From assembly GCF_005844085.1 (NCBI RefSeq), contig NZ_VCDI01000001.1:620001-684000 (forward strand): a DNA stretch of 64,000 bases, given 5' to 3'. This document shows, in pieces, positions 18,520-36,910 of this stretch; the first letter of the stretch is position 1, and each line of letters opens with the position of its first letter. This DNA is from Lichenicoccus roseus. Lineage in GTDB: Bacteria; Pseudomonadota; Alphaproteobacteria; Acetobacterales; Acetobacteraceae. A model generated the notes under the pieces. The model saw only the letters and a program-made list of their open reading frames with translations. It made no database searches and was not told the DNA's origin. The position numbers and the translations under genes were made by a program.

Positions 18520-18855
18520 TCAGGCCAGCTTCGCGGACAGGTCGATCGACTGTCCCTCGGCAAGCTGCACGAACGCCTTCTTCACGTCGGACCGGACGCC
18601 CGGACGACCACGGAACCGCTTGGTCTTGCCCTTCTGGATGAGCGTGTTCACGCCCATCACCTTGACGCCGAAGAGCCCTTCGACCGCCGCCTTGATCTGC
18701 GGCTTGCTGGCGGACAGCGCGACGCTGAACACCACCTGGTTCTTCTCGGATAGCGCCGTCGCCTTCTCGGTGATCACCGGGGCGCGGACGATGTCGAACA
18801 TCGCCTCGCGGGACAGACGCTCCGCCTTGCGGCGGATGGCCAGGATGTTGGTCAT
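18520..18855 (-). CDS. rplW: Ribosomal protein L23
   Basis: This 111-residue exit-site protein docks trigger factor and the signal recognition particle. The core is [19 protein letters not shown] and [20 protein letters not shown]. The ATG at 18855 overlaps the rplD stop codon (ATGA) and is kept. An internal Met (MFDIVRAPV) would give a shorter, more typical N terminus. Confidence 0.95.
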   Translation of the reverse strand: MTNILAIRRKAERLSREAMFDIVRAPVITEKATALSEKNQVVFSVALSASKPQIKAAVEGLFGVKVMGVNTLIQKGKTKRFRGRPGVRSDVKKAFVQLAEGQSIDLSAKLA

Positions 18856-19514
18856 GCCGCGTGCTCCTCGTGCACTTCGCCCGCGGGGGCGGTGTGCTCA
18901 TGCGACAGCCGCGACTTCAGGGCGTCGACGCCGGCACGGGTGATCACCAGCACGTCGTGGTTCAGGATGTCGTAGACGTTGGCACCGACACCCGGCAGCA
19001 CGTCGATGCGCGGCAGGTTTCGGGCAGCGCGCAGGAAGGTCTCGTTCACCACGCTGTCCACGATCAGCACCGAATGCCAGCCAAGCACCTTGAGCTTCTT
19101 CGCAAGCTCGGCGGTCTTGCCACCGGCGCCGGTCTCGTCGAGCACCACCAGACGGCCTTCCGAGGCCTTCTGCGAGAGCGCCGAGATCAGGCCCAGGCGA
19201 CGCACCTTCTTGGGCAGCGAATAGCCATGGTCGCGCACGACCGGCCCATGCACCGCACCACCGGTGCGGAACTGCGGCGCACGCAGGCTGCCCTGGCGAG
19301 CGTTGCCGGTGCCCTTCTGCTTGTACGGCTTGCGCGTGGTGCCGGACACCTCACCCATGCCCTTGACCTTGTGGTTGCCGCTGCGCCGACGCGCCAGCTG
19401 CCAATGCACCACACGCGCCATGATGTCGGTGCGCGGGGTGGTGGCGAAGATCTCGTCGGGCAGGCCGATGGTGCCGGCGCTGCCGTTGTCGAGGGTCTTG
19501 ATGTCGAAATCCAT
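18852..19514 (-). CDS. rplD: Ribosomal protein L4
   Basis: This 220-residue protein has the tunnel-lining loop [33 protein letters not shown] and the globular core [20 protein letters not shown]. In enterobacteria L4 represses the S10 operon. ATG 19514 gives [14 protein letters not shown]. Confidence 0.97.
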   Translation of the reverse strand: MDFDIKTLDNGSAGTIGLPDEIFATTPRTDIMARVVHWQLARRRSGNHKVKGMGEVSGTTRKPYKQKGTGNARQGSLRAPQFRTGGAVHGPVVRDHGYSLPKKVRRLGLISALSQKASEGRLVVLDETGAGGKTAELAKKLKVLGWHSVLIVDSVVNETFLRAARNLPRIDVLPGVGANVYDILNHDVLVITRAGVDALKSRLSHEHTAPAGEVHEEHAA

Positions 19515-19525
19515 GGCCCTCTTCC

Positions 19526-20224
19526 TCACTCGGCCGCGGCCGGAGCTTCAGCTCCGTGCAGGCCGGCCGGATACGGCGCATCCTTGTGCCGGGTCTTCTT
19601 GATCGCGTCGCGGACCAGCACGAAGTCGTTCTTCGCGCCGGGGATCGCACCGCGAACCATCAGCAGGTTGCGCTCGACATCGACCAGCGCGATCTCGAGA
19701 TTGAGCGTGGTGATCCGCTCGTGTCCGAGATGTCCGGCCATCTTCTTGTTCTTGAAGGTCTTGCCCGGATCCTGGCGATTACCGGTCGAGCCGAGCGAAC
19801 GATGGCTTACCGACACACCATGGCTCGCCTCGAGACCGGCGAAGTTCCAGCGCTTCATGCCGCCGGCGAACCCCTTGCCCTTGCTGGTGCCGGTGACGTC
19901 CACCTTCTGGCCGACCACGAAGTGCGCGGCGGACAGGGTAGCACCAGGCTCGAGCACCGCGTCGGCGGCGACCCGGAACTCGACCAGCTTCTTCTTGGGT
20001 TCGACCTTGGTGCGGGCGAAATGGCCGCGGTTCGGCTTGGTGACGTTCTTCACCTTGGCATTGCCGCTGCCGAGCTGCACGGCGGTGTAGCCGTCACGCT
20101 CCTCGGTACGGGTATCCACCACCTGAAGGTTGTCCAGGTGCAGGACGGTGACCGGCACGTGGGTGCCGTCCTCCTTGAACAGCCGGGACATGCCCAGCTT
20201 CTTTGCAATCAATCCGGTGCGCAT
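19526..20224 (-). CDS. rplC: Ribosomal protein L3
   Basis: This 232-residue early-assembly protein begins [20 protein letters not shown]. It contains [20 protein letters not shown], whose Gln is the residue methylated by PrmB in other proteobacteria. The last 20 residues (Ala/Pro-rich) extend beyond the shorter forms. Confidence 0.97.
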   Translation of the reverse strand: MRTGLIAKKLGMSRLFKEDGTHVPVTVLHLDNLQVVDTRTEERDGYTAVQLGSGNAKVKNVTKPNRGHFARTKVEPKKKLVEFRVAADAVLEPGATLSAAHFVVGQKVDVTGTSKGKGFAGGMKRWNFAGLEASHGVSVSHRSLGSTGNRQDPGKTFKNKKMAGHLGHERITTLNLEIALVDVERNLLMVRGAIPGAKNDFVLVRDAIKKTRHKDAPYPAGLHGAEAPAAAE

Positions 20225-20234
20225 CGTCTGGACC

Positions 20235-20543
20235 TTAGAGTTTGATCTCGACGTCCACGCCAGAGGCGAGGTCGAGCTTCATGAGTGCGTCCACGGTCTG
20301 CGGGGTCGGCTCGACGATGTCGAGCAGCCGGCGATGAGTCCTGATCTCGAACTGCTCGCGGCTCTTCTTGTCCACGTGGGGGGAACGGTTCACGGTGAAC
20401 CGCTCGATATGCGTCGGCAGCGGGATCGGACCCCGCACCCGCGCACCCGTACGCTTCGCCGTGTTCACGATCTCCTTCGTGCTGTTGTCCAGCACGCGGT
20501 GATCGTACGCCTTCAGGCGAATGCGGATGTTCTGGTTGTCCAT
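20235..20543 (-). CDS. rpsJ: Ribosomal protein S10
   Basis: This 102-residue protein of the small-subunit head (also NusE in antitermination) reads [40 protein letters not shown] and [20 protein letters not shown]. The 60 bases between it and tuf contain no clear promoter, so read-through from tuf is likely. Confidence 0.98.
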   Translation of the reverse strand: MDNQNIRIRLKAYDHRVLDNSTKEIVNTAKRTGARVRGPIPLPTHIERFTVNRSPHVDKKSREQFEIRTHRRLLDIVEPTPQTVDALMKLDLASGVDVEIKL

Positions 20544-20603
20544 CTTGCGGTCAGTCCAACTTCATCAATACGGGTGCGGGGTCCGGCGTCGATCGATACC
20601 GGC

Positions 20604-21794
20604 CTAGGCCTGGATCGAAGCCACCACGCCGGCGCCGACGGTCCGGCCACCTTCGCGGATGGCGAAACGCAAGCCCTCGTCCATGGCGATCGGCGCGATC
20701 AGCTCGACGTCCATCGACACGTTGTCGCCCGGCATCACCATCTCGGTGCCTTCCGGCAGCTGCACCACACCCGTTACGTCAGTTGTGCGGAAGTAGAACT
20801 GCGGACGGTAGTTGGTGAAGAACGGAGTATGACGACCGCCCTCCTCCTTGGTGAGGATGTACGCCTCGGCCTTGAACTTGGTGTGCGGGGTGATCGAGCC
20901 GGGCTTCGCCAGCACCTGGCCACGCTCGACATCCTCGCGCTTGGTGCCACGCAGCAGGGCGCCGATGTTGTCGCCGGCCTGGCCACGATCCAGCAGCTTG
21001 CGGAACATCTCGACGCCGGTGACGATGGTCTTCACCGTGTTCTTCAGGCCGACGATCTCGATCTCGTCACCCACGTTCACGATGCCACGCTCGACGCGGC
21101 CGGTTACGACGGTACCGCGGCCGGAGATCGAGAACACGTCCTCGATGGGCATCAGGAACGGACGGTCGATCGGACGCTCGGGCTGCGGAATGTAGGTGTC
21201 GACCGCGTTCATCAGCTCCATGACGGCCTGCTCACCGAGCACCGGGTCGCCATCCTCGAGAGTGACCAGGGCCGAGCCCTTGATCACCGGAATGTCGTCA
21301 CCGGGGAACTGGTAGGAGGAGAGCAGCTCGCGCACCTCCATCTCGACCAGCTCGAGCAGCTCGGGGTCGTCGACCATGTCGACCTTGTTGAGGAACACTA
21401 CCAGCGCCGGCACGCCAACCTGGCGAGCGAGGAGGATGTGCTCGCGGGTCTGCGGCATCGGGCCATCGGCGGCGGACACGACCAGGATTGCGCCATCCAT
21501 CTGGGCGGCGCCGGTGATCATGTTCTTCACGTAGTCGGCGTGGCCGGGGCAATCGACGTGGGCGTAGTGGCGCGCCTTGGTCTCGTACTCGACATGCGCG
21601 GTCGAGATGGTGATGCCGCGGGCGCGCTCTTCCGGCGCCTTGTCGATCTGGTCATACGCCGTGTAGGTGGCGCCACCGACCTTCGCCAGGGTCTTGGTGA
21701 TCGCCGCCGTCAGCGACGTCTTGCCGTGATCCACATGGCCGATGGTGCCGATGTTGCAGTGCGGCTTGTTCCGCTCGAATTTCGCCTTAGCCAT
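20604..21794 (-). CDS. tuf: Elongation factor Tu
   Basis: This 396-residue GTPase delivers aminoacyl-tRNA to the ribosome. The P-loop is [10 protein letters not shown] at 18-27, switch [14 protein letters not shown] and the guanine-specificity motif NKVDM, all intact. Domains 2 and 3 end with [14 protein letters not shown]. It follows rpsG after only 65 bases, in the place where fusA normally intervenes. Another tuf copy elsewhere is possible but cannot be judged. Confidence 0.98.
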   Translation of the reverse strand: MAKAKFERNKPHCNIGTIGHVDHGKTSLTAAITKTLAKVGGATYTAYDQIDKAPEERARGITISTAHVEYETKARHYAHVDCPGHADYVKNMITGAAQMDGAILVVSAADGPMPQTREHILLARQVGVPALVVFLNKVDMVDDPELLELVEMEVRELLSSYQFPGDDIPVIKGSALVTLEDGDPVLGEQAVMELMNAVDTYIPQPERPIDRPFLMPIEDVFSISGRGTVVTGRVERGIVNVGDEIEIVGLKNTVKTIVTGVEMFRKLLDRGQAGDNIGALLRGTKREDVERGQVLAKPGSITPHTKFKAEAYILTKEEGGRHTPFFTNYRPQFYFRTTDVTGVVQLPEGTEMVMPGDNVSMDVELIAPIAMDEGLRFAIREGGRTVGAGVVASIQA

Positions 21795-21859
21795 TATCGT
21801 CTCTCCGTTACCGCAGCCTGTGACCGGGCGCAGGGTTGAATTGTATCAGGGGGTCGCCG

Positions 21860-22336
21860 TTACCAGCGGTAATGGCTGAAGGCCTTGTTCGCCTCGGCCA
21901 TCCGGTGCGTGTCCTCGCGCTTCTTCACGGCGGTGCCGCGATTGTTCACCGCGTCGAGCAACTCGTTGGAGAGACGCTCCTGCATGGTGTGCTCACCGCG
22001 CTTGCGCGAGCTGTCGATCAGCCAGCGGATCGCCAGCGCCTGGCGACGCTCGGTCCGAACCTCGACCGGCACCTGGTACGTTGCACCACCGACGCGGCGC
22101 GAACGCACCTCGACGGCCGGCTTCACGTTCTCAAGCGCCTCGTGGAACATCCGCACCGGGTCGGCGGCGGCACCACCACGGCGACGCATCGACTCGAACG
22201 CACCATAGACGATGCCTTCGGCGGTGGACTTCTTGCCGTCGTACATGAGCGCATTCATGAAGCGCGTCACGACGACGTCTCCGAACTTCGGGTCCGGCAG
22301 GATCTCGCGCTTGACGGCGCGGCGGCGGCGACTCAT
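21860..22336 (-). CDS. rpsG: Ribosomal protein S7
   Basis: This 158-residue primary binder of the 16S 3' domain carries [40 protein letters not shown] and [20 protein letters not shown]. It lies 14 bases after rpsL. Confidence 0.98.
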   Translation of the reverse strand: MSRRRRAVKREILPDPKFGDVVVTRFMNALMYDGKKSTAEGIVYGAFESMRRRGGAAADPVRMFHEALENVKPAVEVRSRRVGGATYQVPVEVRTERRQALAIRWLIDSSRKRGEHTMQERLSNELLDAVNNRGTAVKKREDTHRMAEANKAFSHYRW

Positions 22337-22350
22337 CCCTCGATATCCTC

Positions 22351-22722
22351 TTACTTCGGGCGCTTGGCGCCGTAGAGCGAGCGACGCTGGCGACGCTTCG
22401 CAATGCCCTGCGTGTCGAGCACGCCGCGCAGGATGTGGTAGCGCACGCCGGGAAGATCCTTCACGCGGCCGCCACGGATCAGGACCACGCTGTGCTCCTG
22501 CAGGTTGTGGCCTTCGCCCGGAATGTAGCTCACCACCTCATAGCCGTTCGTCAGGCGCACCTTGGCGACCTTACGCAAAGCCGAGTTCGGCTTCTTCGGG
22601 GTCGTGGTGTAGACGCGCGTGCAGACGCCACGCTTCTGCGGGCAGCCCTGGAGGGCCGGCACCTTGTTGCGCTTGGCTGCGGGCTCGCGCCCCTTGGCGA
22701 TCAGCTGGTTGATGGTGGGCAT
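22351..22722 (-). CDS. rpsL: Ribosomal protein S12
   Basis: This 123-residue decoding-centre protein has the streptomycin-determinant loops in wild-type form: [16 protein letters not shown] (Lys equivalent to E. coli Lys42/43) and [13 protein letters not shown] (Lys equivalent to Lys87/88). A streptomycin-sensitive S12 is expected. First gene of the str-type unit. Confidence 0.98.
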   Translation of the reverse strand: MPTINQLIAKGREPAAKRNKVPALQGCPQKRGVCTRVYTTTPKKPNSALRKVAKVRLTNGYEVVSYIPGEGHNLQEHSVVLIRGGRVKDLPGVRYHILRGVLDTQGIAKRRQRRSLYGAKRPK

Positions 22723-22941
22723 ACGCCTCTGTCCCGATCCTCTTTGTGCCGTCCCCGGCTTGTTCTGGCCGCCATCGACCGCAACACAAAAACCGCAACG
22801 GACGGGCTGGCCCTCCGCGCGGCGTCCTGATCACGTTCGGCCTGAGCACCCTGGTAGCCAGAGGAGCGGCGCCGCACGCTAATCGGTGCTGCATTCGACG
22901 GCTTGAAAACGACCTCTCGTGAAGGTCAGCCGAGGGCGCGG

Positions 22942-22970
22942 AACCTACGAAGCGGAAGGGTCTGAGTCAA
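22942..22970 (-). promoter_or_regulatory. Promoter of the rpsL-rpsG-tuf unit
   Basis: On the minus strand TTGACT (plus 22965-22970) and TAGGTT (plus 22942-22947) are spaced by exactly 17 bases, a typical strong alphaproteobacterial housekeeping promoter. Transcription would start near 22935, leaving a leader of about 210 bases before rpsL. The rest of the 524-base gap 22723-23246 holds the rpoC terminator hairpin and no gene that I can support. A TATAGT near 23078-23095 lacks a convincing -35. Confidence 0.75.
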
Positions 22971-23194
22971 CCCGCCTAGGCGGCGGAGTCGAAGCCCAGT
23001 CATGCGGCCGTTGCAACGCACCTCGGGAAAGCCCGCGCGCCGCCCTGAACCCTCCGGGACCAAAGGCCACGAACGCTCTCACTATAACAGGTGTCTAGCC
23101 GAAGAACCCGCTCGCGAATGCCCTACGATGGATGAGAGGCGCTCCCGGTGCCGGACCGCCAGCGCAGGACATTATCGAGGGGGCGAACAGAAAT

Positions 23195-23224
23195 GGGCCG
23201 CCCAGGGGATCCCCTGAGCGGCCC
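23195..23224 (-). terminator. Terminator-like hairpin after rpoC
   Basis: GGGCCGC at 23195-23201 and GCGGCCC at 23218-23224 enclose a second perfect palindrome, CAGGGGATCCCCTG, separated by a single mismatch. This makes a stem of about 14 bp only 22 bases after the rpoC stop codon. On the minus strand ATTTCTGTT follows, a weak U-tract. It probably separates the rpoBC unit from rpsL. Confidence 0.75.
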
Positions 23225-23246
23225 AGTCTTGGAGCAGGTCTGCGGC

Positions 23247-27440
<4,194 letters not shown>

Positions 27441-27503
27441 GCGTCGTGACCCCTGAGAGGGTGAAATTCAGGACCTGGAAGGCGGTGGATCGAGGTGCCG
27501 ACC

Positions 27504-31703
<4,200 letters not shown>

Positions 31704-31874
31704 CGCCACCCCTGTCTGCCCTGCTTGGCCCCGGGATATCTGGCTGCGCGACCTGGGACACGCCATGATCAGGCGTGCCGGCGCTGCAGCCCGTTCCCGG
31801 ACCCACTGAAATCACACTCACTTCGAACCGGGCCGCCGCTGTACGGCACGATTCCGAACTCTGCACGGCCAAGA

Positions 31875-31903
31875 GGGCGGGCACCGAAGCTCGGCACCCA
31901 CCC
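31875..31903 (-). promoter_or_regulatory. Attenuator-like hairpin between rplL and rpoB
   Basis: In the 279-base rplL-rpoB spacer, minus-strand GGGTGGGTGCCG and CGGTGCCCGCCC pair over 12 bp (three G-U pairs) around a five-base loop, with no long U-tract. E. coli has a partial terminator and an RNase III site in the same gap, which sets the ratio of L7/L12 to polymerase. A similar role is inferred here. No gene is seen in the spacer. Confidence 0.6.
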
Positions 31904-31982
31904 TCAATGGCTTTAGCGGAAGCCCGTCTGCCTCGGAGAGGCTGGCTGCTTCGAACTGGAAGCAGCAGGCACGTCAGGCTGC

Positions 31983-32360
31983 TTACTTGATTTCGACAGT
32001 GGCGCCCTGCTCTTCCAGCTGCTTCTTGAACTTCGCGGCGTCTTCCTTGTTGACGCCTTCCTTGACCGGCTTCGGAGCCGCCTCGACCAGATCCTTCGCC
32101 TCCTTCAGGCCCAGGCCGGTGATGGTCCGGATCTCCTTGATGACGTTGATCTTCTTGTCACCGACGGTCGCGAGGATGACCGTGAATTCGGTCTGCTCCT
32201 CGACCGGAGCGGCGACAGCGCCACCGCCCGCCGGAGCGGCAGCCGCAACCGGCGCCGCGGCGGACACGCCCCACTTCTCCTCGAGGAGCTTCGACAGCTC
32301 GGCAGCCTCGAGAACCGTCAGGGTGGACAGCTCGTCAACGAGTTTCGACAGATCGGCCAT
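31983..32360 (-). CDS. rplL: Ribosomal protein L7/L12
   Basis: This 125-residue stalk protein recruits translation factors. It has an N-terminal dimerisation helix ([20 protein letters not shown]), an Ala/Gly-rich hinge at about 35-52, and the C-terminal domain with [23 protein letters not shown] 32360 is set by the conserved start MADLSKL. Confidence 0.98.
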   Translation of the reverse strand: MADLSKLVDELSTLTVLEAAELSKLLEEKWGVSAAAPVAAAAPAGGGAVAAPVEEQTEFTVILATVGDKKINVIKEIRTITGLGLKEAKDLVEAAPKPVKEGVNKEDAAKFKKQLEEQGATVEIK

Positions 32361-32438
32361 GATTGATGTTCCTAATCTAGATACTGGTGGGTGCAAAGCA
32401 AGCCCGGTTCCCAGGCTCACTAAATCGTGTGCAACGGT

Positions 32439-32969
32439 CTATGCCGCTTCGGCTTCCGCCTCGTCCTTCTTGGCGTAGGCGCCAAAGACCCGCGCAAGCT
32501 GTGCCGCCGGTGCCTGGAGCACGCCCGCGATACGCGTGGCCGGGGTGGCGATGAGGCCAACCAGCTGCGCGCGCAGGGTATCCAGGGATGGCAGCTCGGC
32601 CAGCGCCTTGATCCCGTCCGCATTCAGCGTCTGGGCTCCGAGCGCTCCACCGAGCACGACAAGCTTTTCGTTGGTCTTGGCGAACTCGACGGCCACCTTG
32701 GCCACCGCTACCGGGTCGTGCGCCCAGGCGAGCGCGATCGGTCCCTTCAGCAGCGGCGAAATGCCGTCGAACTTGGTCCCATCCAGGGCGAGGATGGCCA
32801 GCCGGTTCTTCGCGACCTTGAAGGTCGCACCCGCCTCGCGCATCCGCTGGCGCAGCTTCGTCACCTCGGCCACCGTCAACCCGTCATTGCGGGTGACGAC
32901 GACCATCGACGTCTCTGCGAAAACGGCGCCGAGAAGGGATACGAACTCCCGCTTCTCCGTACGGTCCAA
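32439..32969 (-). CDS. rplJ: Ribosomal protein L10
   Basis: This 176-residue protein anchors the L7/L12 dimers through its C-terminal helix. The TTG at 32969 gives (M)[18 protein letters not shown], matching relatives, and has GGAG about ten bases upstream. Extending upstream to the TTG at 33023 would add 18 Arg-rich residues foreign to L10. [19 protein letters not shown] is the typical core. Confidence 0.94.
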   Translation of the reverse strand: MDRTEKREFVSLLGAVFAETSMVVVTRNDGLTVAEVTKLRQRMREAGATFKVAKNRLAILALDGTKFDGISPLLKGPIALAWAHDPVAVAKVAVEFAKTNEKLVVLGGALGAQTLNADGIKALAELPSLDTLRAQLVGLIATPATRIAGVLQAPAAQLARVFGAYAKKDEAEAEAA

Positions 32970-33306
32970 ATCCCGTCTCCGTCGTGGCCCACCGATACGA
33001 GACCGGCGGGCCGGGTTGCCCAAGGACCGTCACACGAACCCGTTCGGGGACGCGCACGGTCCGGTTCGCCTGTCCTGTTGCAGCCGGAACCACCAGTGCG
33101 GGACCATGAAGCAGGCACCCTCTCTCGAGGGTCAGCCCGCATGACCGACCGCATCCGGATCTCCCGTCTTGCGCGCGCAGTGCCCGGTTGCCCGGGTGCA
33201 CCATTAAGGCCGAAGCCACGTGCGGTCTTGGACAGGTTCGGAAACGCCGACCGGAAGATCGGCGCTCCTACTCAGGCCCGCCCCGGAGGACGGGCTCGCA
33301 TTCGAA
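32970..33306 (-). promoter_or_regulatory. rplA-rplJ intergenic leader with hairpins
   Basis: This 337-base gap holds no gene. Minus-strand stems include CGCCGA/TCGGCG (plus 33245-33264), followed by TTT shortly after rplA, and ACCCTC/GAGGGT (plus 33117-33132). In other bacteria this position carries the L10-L12 autoregulatory target and often a promoter for rplJL-rpoBC. I see no convincing -35/-10 pair. Confidence 0.45.
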
Positions 33307-33999
33307 TCAGCCGGTAAACGACGCCACGTCCACCTTCACGCCAGGGCCCATCGTCGAGGACAGTGCCACCCGCTGTAGATACACACCCTTGGCGCCGGTC
33401 GGCTTGGCCTTCTGGATCGCGTCCACCAGGGCGCGGATGTTCTCGGCAAGCTTGGCTTCGTCGAACGACGCCTTGCCGATGCCGGCATGGATGATACCGG
33501 CCTTCTCGGCGCGGAACTCGACCTGGCCCGACTTGGCGGCGGTGACCGCGCCCTTCACGTCCATCGTCACGGTACCGAGCTTGGGGTTCGGCATCAGGCC
33601 GCGCGGGCCGAGGATCTTACCCAGGCGGCCGACAAGGGCCATCATGTCCGGCGTCGCGATGCAGCGGTCGAAGCCGATCTCGCCGGCCTGCACCTTCTCG
33701 GCGAGGTCCTCGGCGCCGACCACGTCGGCCCCGGCGGCGAGTGCCTCCTCGGCCTTCGGCCCGCGTGCGAACACGCCGACACGAAGCGTCTTGCCGGTGC
33801 CGTTCGGCAGGCTGAGCAGGCCTCGCACCATCTGGTCGGCGTGACGAGGATCGATACCGAGGCCGAGCGAGATCTCGACGGTCTCGTCGAACCTGGCGGT
33901 GGCGTTGCCCTTCACCAGGCGGATCGCATCATCCAGACCATAGGCCTTGTTGGCGGTGATCTTGGCGCGGGCAGCTTCGAGACGCTTGTCCTTGGCCAT
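33307..33999 (-). CDS. rplA: Ribosomal protein L1
   Basis: This 230-residue protein forms the mobile L1 stalk at the E site. Hallmarks are [40 protein letters not shown] and [17 protein letters not shown]. Three bases separate it from rplK. In E. coli L1 represses the rplKA mRNA. Confidence 0.98.
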   Translation of the reverse strand: MAKDKRLEAARAKITANKAYGLDDAIRLVKGNATARFDETVEISLGLGIDPRHADQMVRGLLSLPNGTGKTLRVGVFARGPKAEEALAAGADVVGAEDLAEKVQAGEIGFDRCIATPDMMALVGRLGKILGPRGLMPNPKLGTVTMDVKGAVTAAKSGQVEFRAEKAGIIHAGIGKASFDEAKLAENIRALVDAIQKAKPTGAKGVYLQRVALSSTMGPGVKVDVASFTG

Positions 34000-34002
34000 G
34001 GG

Positions 34003-34437
34003 TCAGCCCTCCACCACGGTGAGACCCATCGACCGGGCCGAGCCTGCCAGCATGCGAATGGCGCCATCCACGTCGTTGGCGTTCATGTCCTTCATCTTCT
34101 CCAGCGCGATCTCGCGCAGCTGCGCGGTCGTGACCCGCCCCGCAGCCGCACCCTTGCCGACAGTCGGGCTTCCCTTGCTGACCTTGGCAGCCTTGAGCAG
34201 GAAGTAGGTGTTCGGCGGCGTCTTGGTGATGAAGGTGAAGGTACGGTCTGCGAATGCGGTGATCACGACCGGGATCGGCATGCCGACCTCCAGGCCCTGC
34301 GTCGCCGCGTTGAACTCCTTGCAGAACGCCATGATGTTCAGGCCACGCTGGCCGAGCGCAGGTCCCACCGGCGGCGACGGATTGGCCTTGCCCGCCGGGA
34401 TCTGCAACTTGATGTAGCCGACGATCTTCTTCGCCAT
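34003..34437 (-). CDS. rplK: Ribosomal protein L11
   Basis: This 144-residue protein of the GTPase-associated centre reads [37 protein letters not shown] and [13 protein letters not shown]. The Pro-rich thiostrepton-site region is normal. It is first in its operon; secE and nusG, which usually precede it, are not present here. Confidence 0.98.
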   Translation of the reverse strand: MAKKIVGYIKLQIPAGKANPSPPVGPALGQRGLNIMAFCKEFNAATQGLEVGMPIPVVITAFADRTFTFITKTPPNTYFLLKAAKVSKGSPTVGKGAAAGRVTTAQLREIALEKMKDMNANDVDGAIRMLAGSARSMGLTVVEG

Positions 34438-34545
34438 ATCCTTGGCTCCTGTTCAGCCAGGACCGCGGTTCGTGCGACCGGTCGCCGCAGCACCGGAGCA
34501 ATCCGGGCCGGCAGGACGGGTCTCCCGCGTTCCATGAGAGGCGCG

Positions 34546-34575
34546 CTCCTAGCCCCCGCCCGGCATCCTTGTCAA
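34546..34575 (-). promoter_or_regulatory. Promoter of rplK-rplA-rplJ-rplL-rpoBC
   Basis: On the minus strand a perfect TTGACA (plus 34570-34575) is followed after 18 bases by TAGGAG (plus 34546-34551), or by CTAGGA at 17. It lies about 110 bases upstream of rplK. It is nearly back to back with the padR promoter on the other strand. Confidence 0.65.
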
Positions 34576-34616
34576 GGTGCCGGCGTGATCGGCGACCCTG
34601 CGAACCGATTACCCGA

Positions 34617-34649
34617 TTGACGGATCTGTCTCGAAAGACATATCGTAAG
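34617..34649 (+). promoter_or_regulatory. padR promoter with AAGACAT direct repeats
   Basis: TTGACG (34617-34622) and TATCGT (34641-34646) are 18 bases apart. The -10 region lies inside two direct copies of AAGACAT twelve bases apart, the second overlapping the start codon. This suggests that PadR shuts off its own gene. The predicted transcription start falls at or next to the ATG, so the message may be leaderless. Confidence 0.5.
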
Positions 34650-34651
34650 AC

Positions 34652-35314
34652 ATGTCATACAGAACAGAAAATTTCTCTCATCACATCCACCACTGGTTGC
34701 ACACCATCGGCCCGCATCGCGGTCGCGGCGGTTTCGGCCATGGTCGCGGCGGCGGCTTCGGCCGGGGCGGCGGCTTCATGGGCGGCGACGGGATGCCAGG
34801 CGGCCGCAAGCTGGGCTCCGCGGAGCTGCAGCTGGTCCTGCTTGCCCTGCTCGGCGAGCAGCCGGCGCACGGCTATGAGCTGATCCGCATGCTCGAGGAG
34901 CGCTCCGGCGGTTTCTATGCGCCGAGCCCCGGCATGATCTACCCGGCACTGACCTATCTCGAGGAGATCGGGCACGCCCAGGTGACCCAGGATGGCAACC
35001 GCAAGCTCTACACCCTGACCGCAGCCGGCCTCTCGCAACTCGATGAGAACCGCGAGCAGGCGACGATGATCCTGGAGACCCTGGCCCGCATCGGCGGCCG
35101 GATGGCAGGGGTCCGCGAGGCCTTCGCCGGCGTGGACGATGCCGACCCGCACGCGGCGGACGAGCTGCATGAGGCGCGGCATGCCATCAGGCATGCCCTG
35201 ATGCGCAAGCGCGGCTGCGCACCGGAGGAGGCACGTCGCATCGCCGCGATCCTCATGCGGGCTGCCACGGAGATCCTGGGAAAGGATCCTGCAAGGGAAA
35301 CCGGTGCGGCCTGA
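34652..35314 (+). CDS. PadR-family transcriptional regulator with a His/Gly-rich N terminus
   Basis: This 220-residue protein has a winged-helix domain at about 53-120, with GSAELQLVLLALLGEQPAHG, YELIRMLEERSGGFYAPSPG and MIYPALTYLEEIGHAQV. A helical C-terminal dimerisation part follows. Residues 1-50 are rich in His, Gly and Arg (SHHIHHWLHTIGPHRGRGG), as in a subgroup of proteobacterial PadR proteins; a metal-sensing role is possible but unproven. ATG 34652 has no clear ribosome-binding site; an internal Met at residue 43 is the alternative. It converges with the RND efflux operon 82 bases away, which may be its target. Confidence 0.88.
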   Translation: MSYRTENFSHHIHHWLHTIGPHRGRGGFGHGRGGGFGRGGGFMGGDGMPGGRKLGSAELQLVLLALLGEQPAHGYELIRMLEERSGGFYAPSPGMIYPALTYLEEIGHAQVTQDGNRKLYTLTAAGLSQLDENREQATMILETLARIGGRMAGVREAFAGVDDADPHAADELHEARHAIRHALMRKRGCAPEEARRIAAILMRAATEILGKDPARETGAA

Positions 35315-35395
35315 CGAGCCGCTCGGCCCGCACGCCATGCCCGCGATGCATCACCCTCGGCGGATGGAATTCGACGCAGCACTCGGCGGTCGAGG

Positions 35396-36910
35396 TCAGC
35401 CCGGCGTGTGGACATCACCCGGCGACCGGGCCGGGCTCAGCGGGTTGAACGGCAGCGTCTGGTCGGGCGTCGGCAACTCGCCGGTGGACCATCCGCCACC
35501 GAGGGCTCCGATCAGGTTCACCGCCGCCTGCAGCCGCGTCGTCTCCACCTGCACGGCGGCGATCTGCGCCGTCAGCGCGTAGACCTGGCTCACGGTGACA
35601 TCGAGATAGTTGTCGAGGCCGCCCGTATAGAGCGCAAGCGTCATGTCCTGCGCCTTGTCCGCCGAGCGCACGGCGGCGACCTGCTGCGACAGCTCGGTCG
35701 CCAGGATGCCGGTCAGCGACAGACCGTCCTCGACCTGCTGGAACGCGGTCAGCACGGTGGCGCGGTAGTTGTCGGCGGTCTGCGAATAGGACGACCAGCT
35801 GCGCTGCAGCTCCGCCTTGCGCAGCCCGCCCTCGAACAGCGGCAGCAGTGCCGACGCGCCGACCGCCCACATGCTGTTCGTCAGGCTGGCCAGCGACCAG
35901 CCATAGTCCTGGAAGCCGCTCTGCAGGCTGATGGTGACATCCGGGTAGAACGCCGCGCGCGAGACGCCGATCGCGGCGCTGGCCGCCGCCATGTCGCGCT
36001 CGGCGGCGGCGATGTCCGGCCGGCGCTGCAGCAGCGTCGACGGCACCCCGGCCGGGATCACCGGCACCGTGAGATGCGCCTCCGCAACCGGCGCGATGCT
36101 GAAGCTGCTCGGGTTGGTGCCGGTAAGCACGGCGATCGCGTGCTGCAGGGTGGCGCGGCTCGCCAGTGTCGCGCTGTCCTCGGCCTCGGCGGCCGCGAGC
36201 TGGTTCTGCGCCCGCGCCACATCAAGGCCGGAGGCGATCTTGCCGGCGAGGCGCATCGAGGTGATGCCGACCGCCTTGCGGTACAGGGCAATCGATTGCT
36301 GGTAGACGTAGTGCTGGGTGTCGAGGCCGCGCAGCGCGATGTAGTCGGACGCCAGCTGCACCTCGAGGCTGAGCCTGGCGTTCGCCACGTCCGCTGCCGT
36401 CGCCTGCGCCTGCTCCTTGTACAGCTTGGTCTCGTTGCGGATGCGGCTCCACAAATCCGGGTCCCAGGCCACCGTCGCGCCGATGGTGTTGGAGGATTGC
36501 TCGTTGGTGCCGGTCGGGCTGCCGCGGAACAGCCGGTGCTGCGACTGCTTGTTGTCGGTGGTGCCGGCATCGGCATTCATCTGCGGGAACAGGCCGGAAC
36601 GCGCCTCGCCGGCCAGGTCGCGCGACTGCGTGTAGGCCTCGTAGGCCGCGAGCAGGTTCGGATTGTCGAGTTCGAGCCGGGCTTCCAGCGTGTCGAGCAC
36701 CGGGTCGCCGAAGCTCTGCCACCACGGCCCACGCGGCAGCCGGTCGAGCGGGTGCGCCACCCTGAACGGTGCGGAGCCCTGGTAGCTCGCCGGCAGCAGC
36801 GGGTGCGGCGGCCGATACGACGGCGCCAGGTCGCACCCCGCGAGTTCGCAGCAGGTCAGCACCGCCAGCCCCGCGAGGCCGGCGGCACGCGCCAGTCCAC
36901 CTCTTCTCAT
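35396..36910 (-). CDS. Outer-membrane efflux lipoprotein, NodT/OprM type
   Basis: This 504-residue protein has a signal peptide with lipobox LAGC, cysteine at residue 26. The duplicated TolC-type fold follows, with LARLELDNP-like first repeat (LDTLEARLELDNPNLLAAYE) and RRPDIAAAERDMAAASAAIG, the signature of the NodT subgroup. It forms the outer-membrane exit duct of a tripartite pump. The start overlaps the adaptor stop codon (ATGA). Last gene of the efflux operon. Confidence 0.95.
   Translation of the reverse strand: MRRGGLARAAGLAGLAVLTCCELAGCDLAPSYRPPHPLLPASYQGSAPFRVAHPLDRLPRGPWWQSFGDPVLDTLEARLELDNPNLLAAYEAYTQSRDLAGEARSGLFPQMNADAGTTDNKQSQHRLFRGSPTGTNEQSSNTIGATVAWDPDLWSRIRNETKLYKEQAQATAADVANARLSLEVQLASDYIALRGLDTQHYVYQQSIALYRKAVGITSMRLAGKIASGLDVARAQNQLAAAEAEDSATLASRATLQHAIAVLTGTNPSSFSIAPVAEAHLTVPVIPAGVPSTLLQRRPDIAAAERDMAAASAAIGVSRAAFYPDVTISLQSGFQDYGWSLASLTNSMWAVGASALLPLFEGGLRKAELQRSWSSYSQTADNYRATVLTAFQQVEDGLSLTGILATELSQQVAAVRSADKAQDMTLALYTGGLDNYLDVTVSQVYALTAQIAAVQVETTRLQAAVNLIGALGGGWSTGELPTPDQTLPFNPLSPARSPGDVHTPG

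Noticed and set aside
22723-23246. Possible tRNA or small RNA gene in the rpoC-rpsL gap
   Set aside because: No cloverleaf, no T-loop motif and no CCA end could be found. The gap is explained by the rpoC terminator, the rpsL promoter and its leader.
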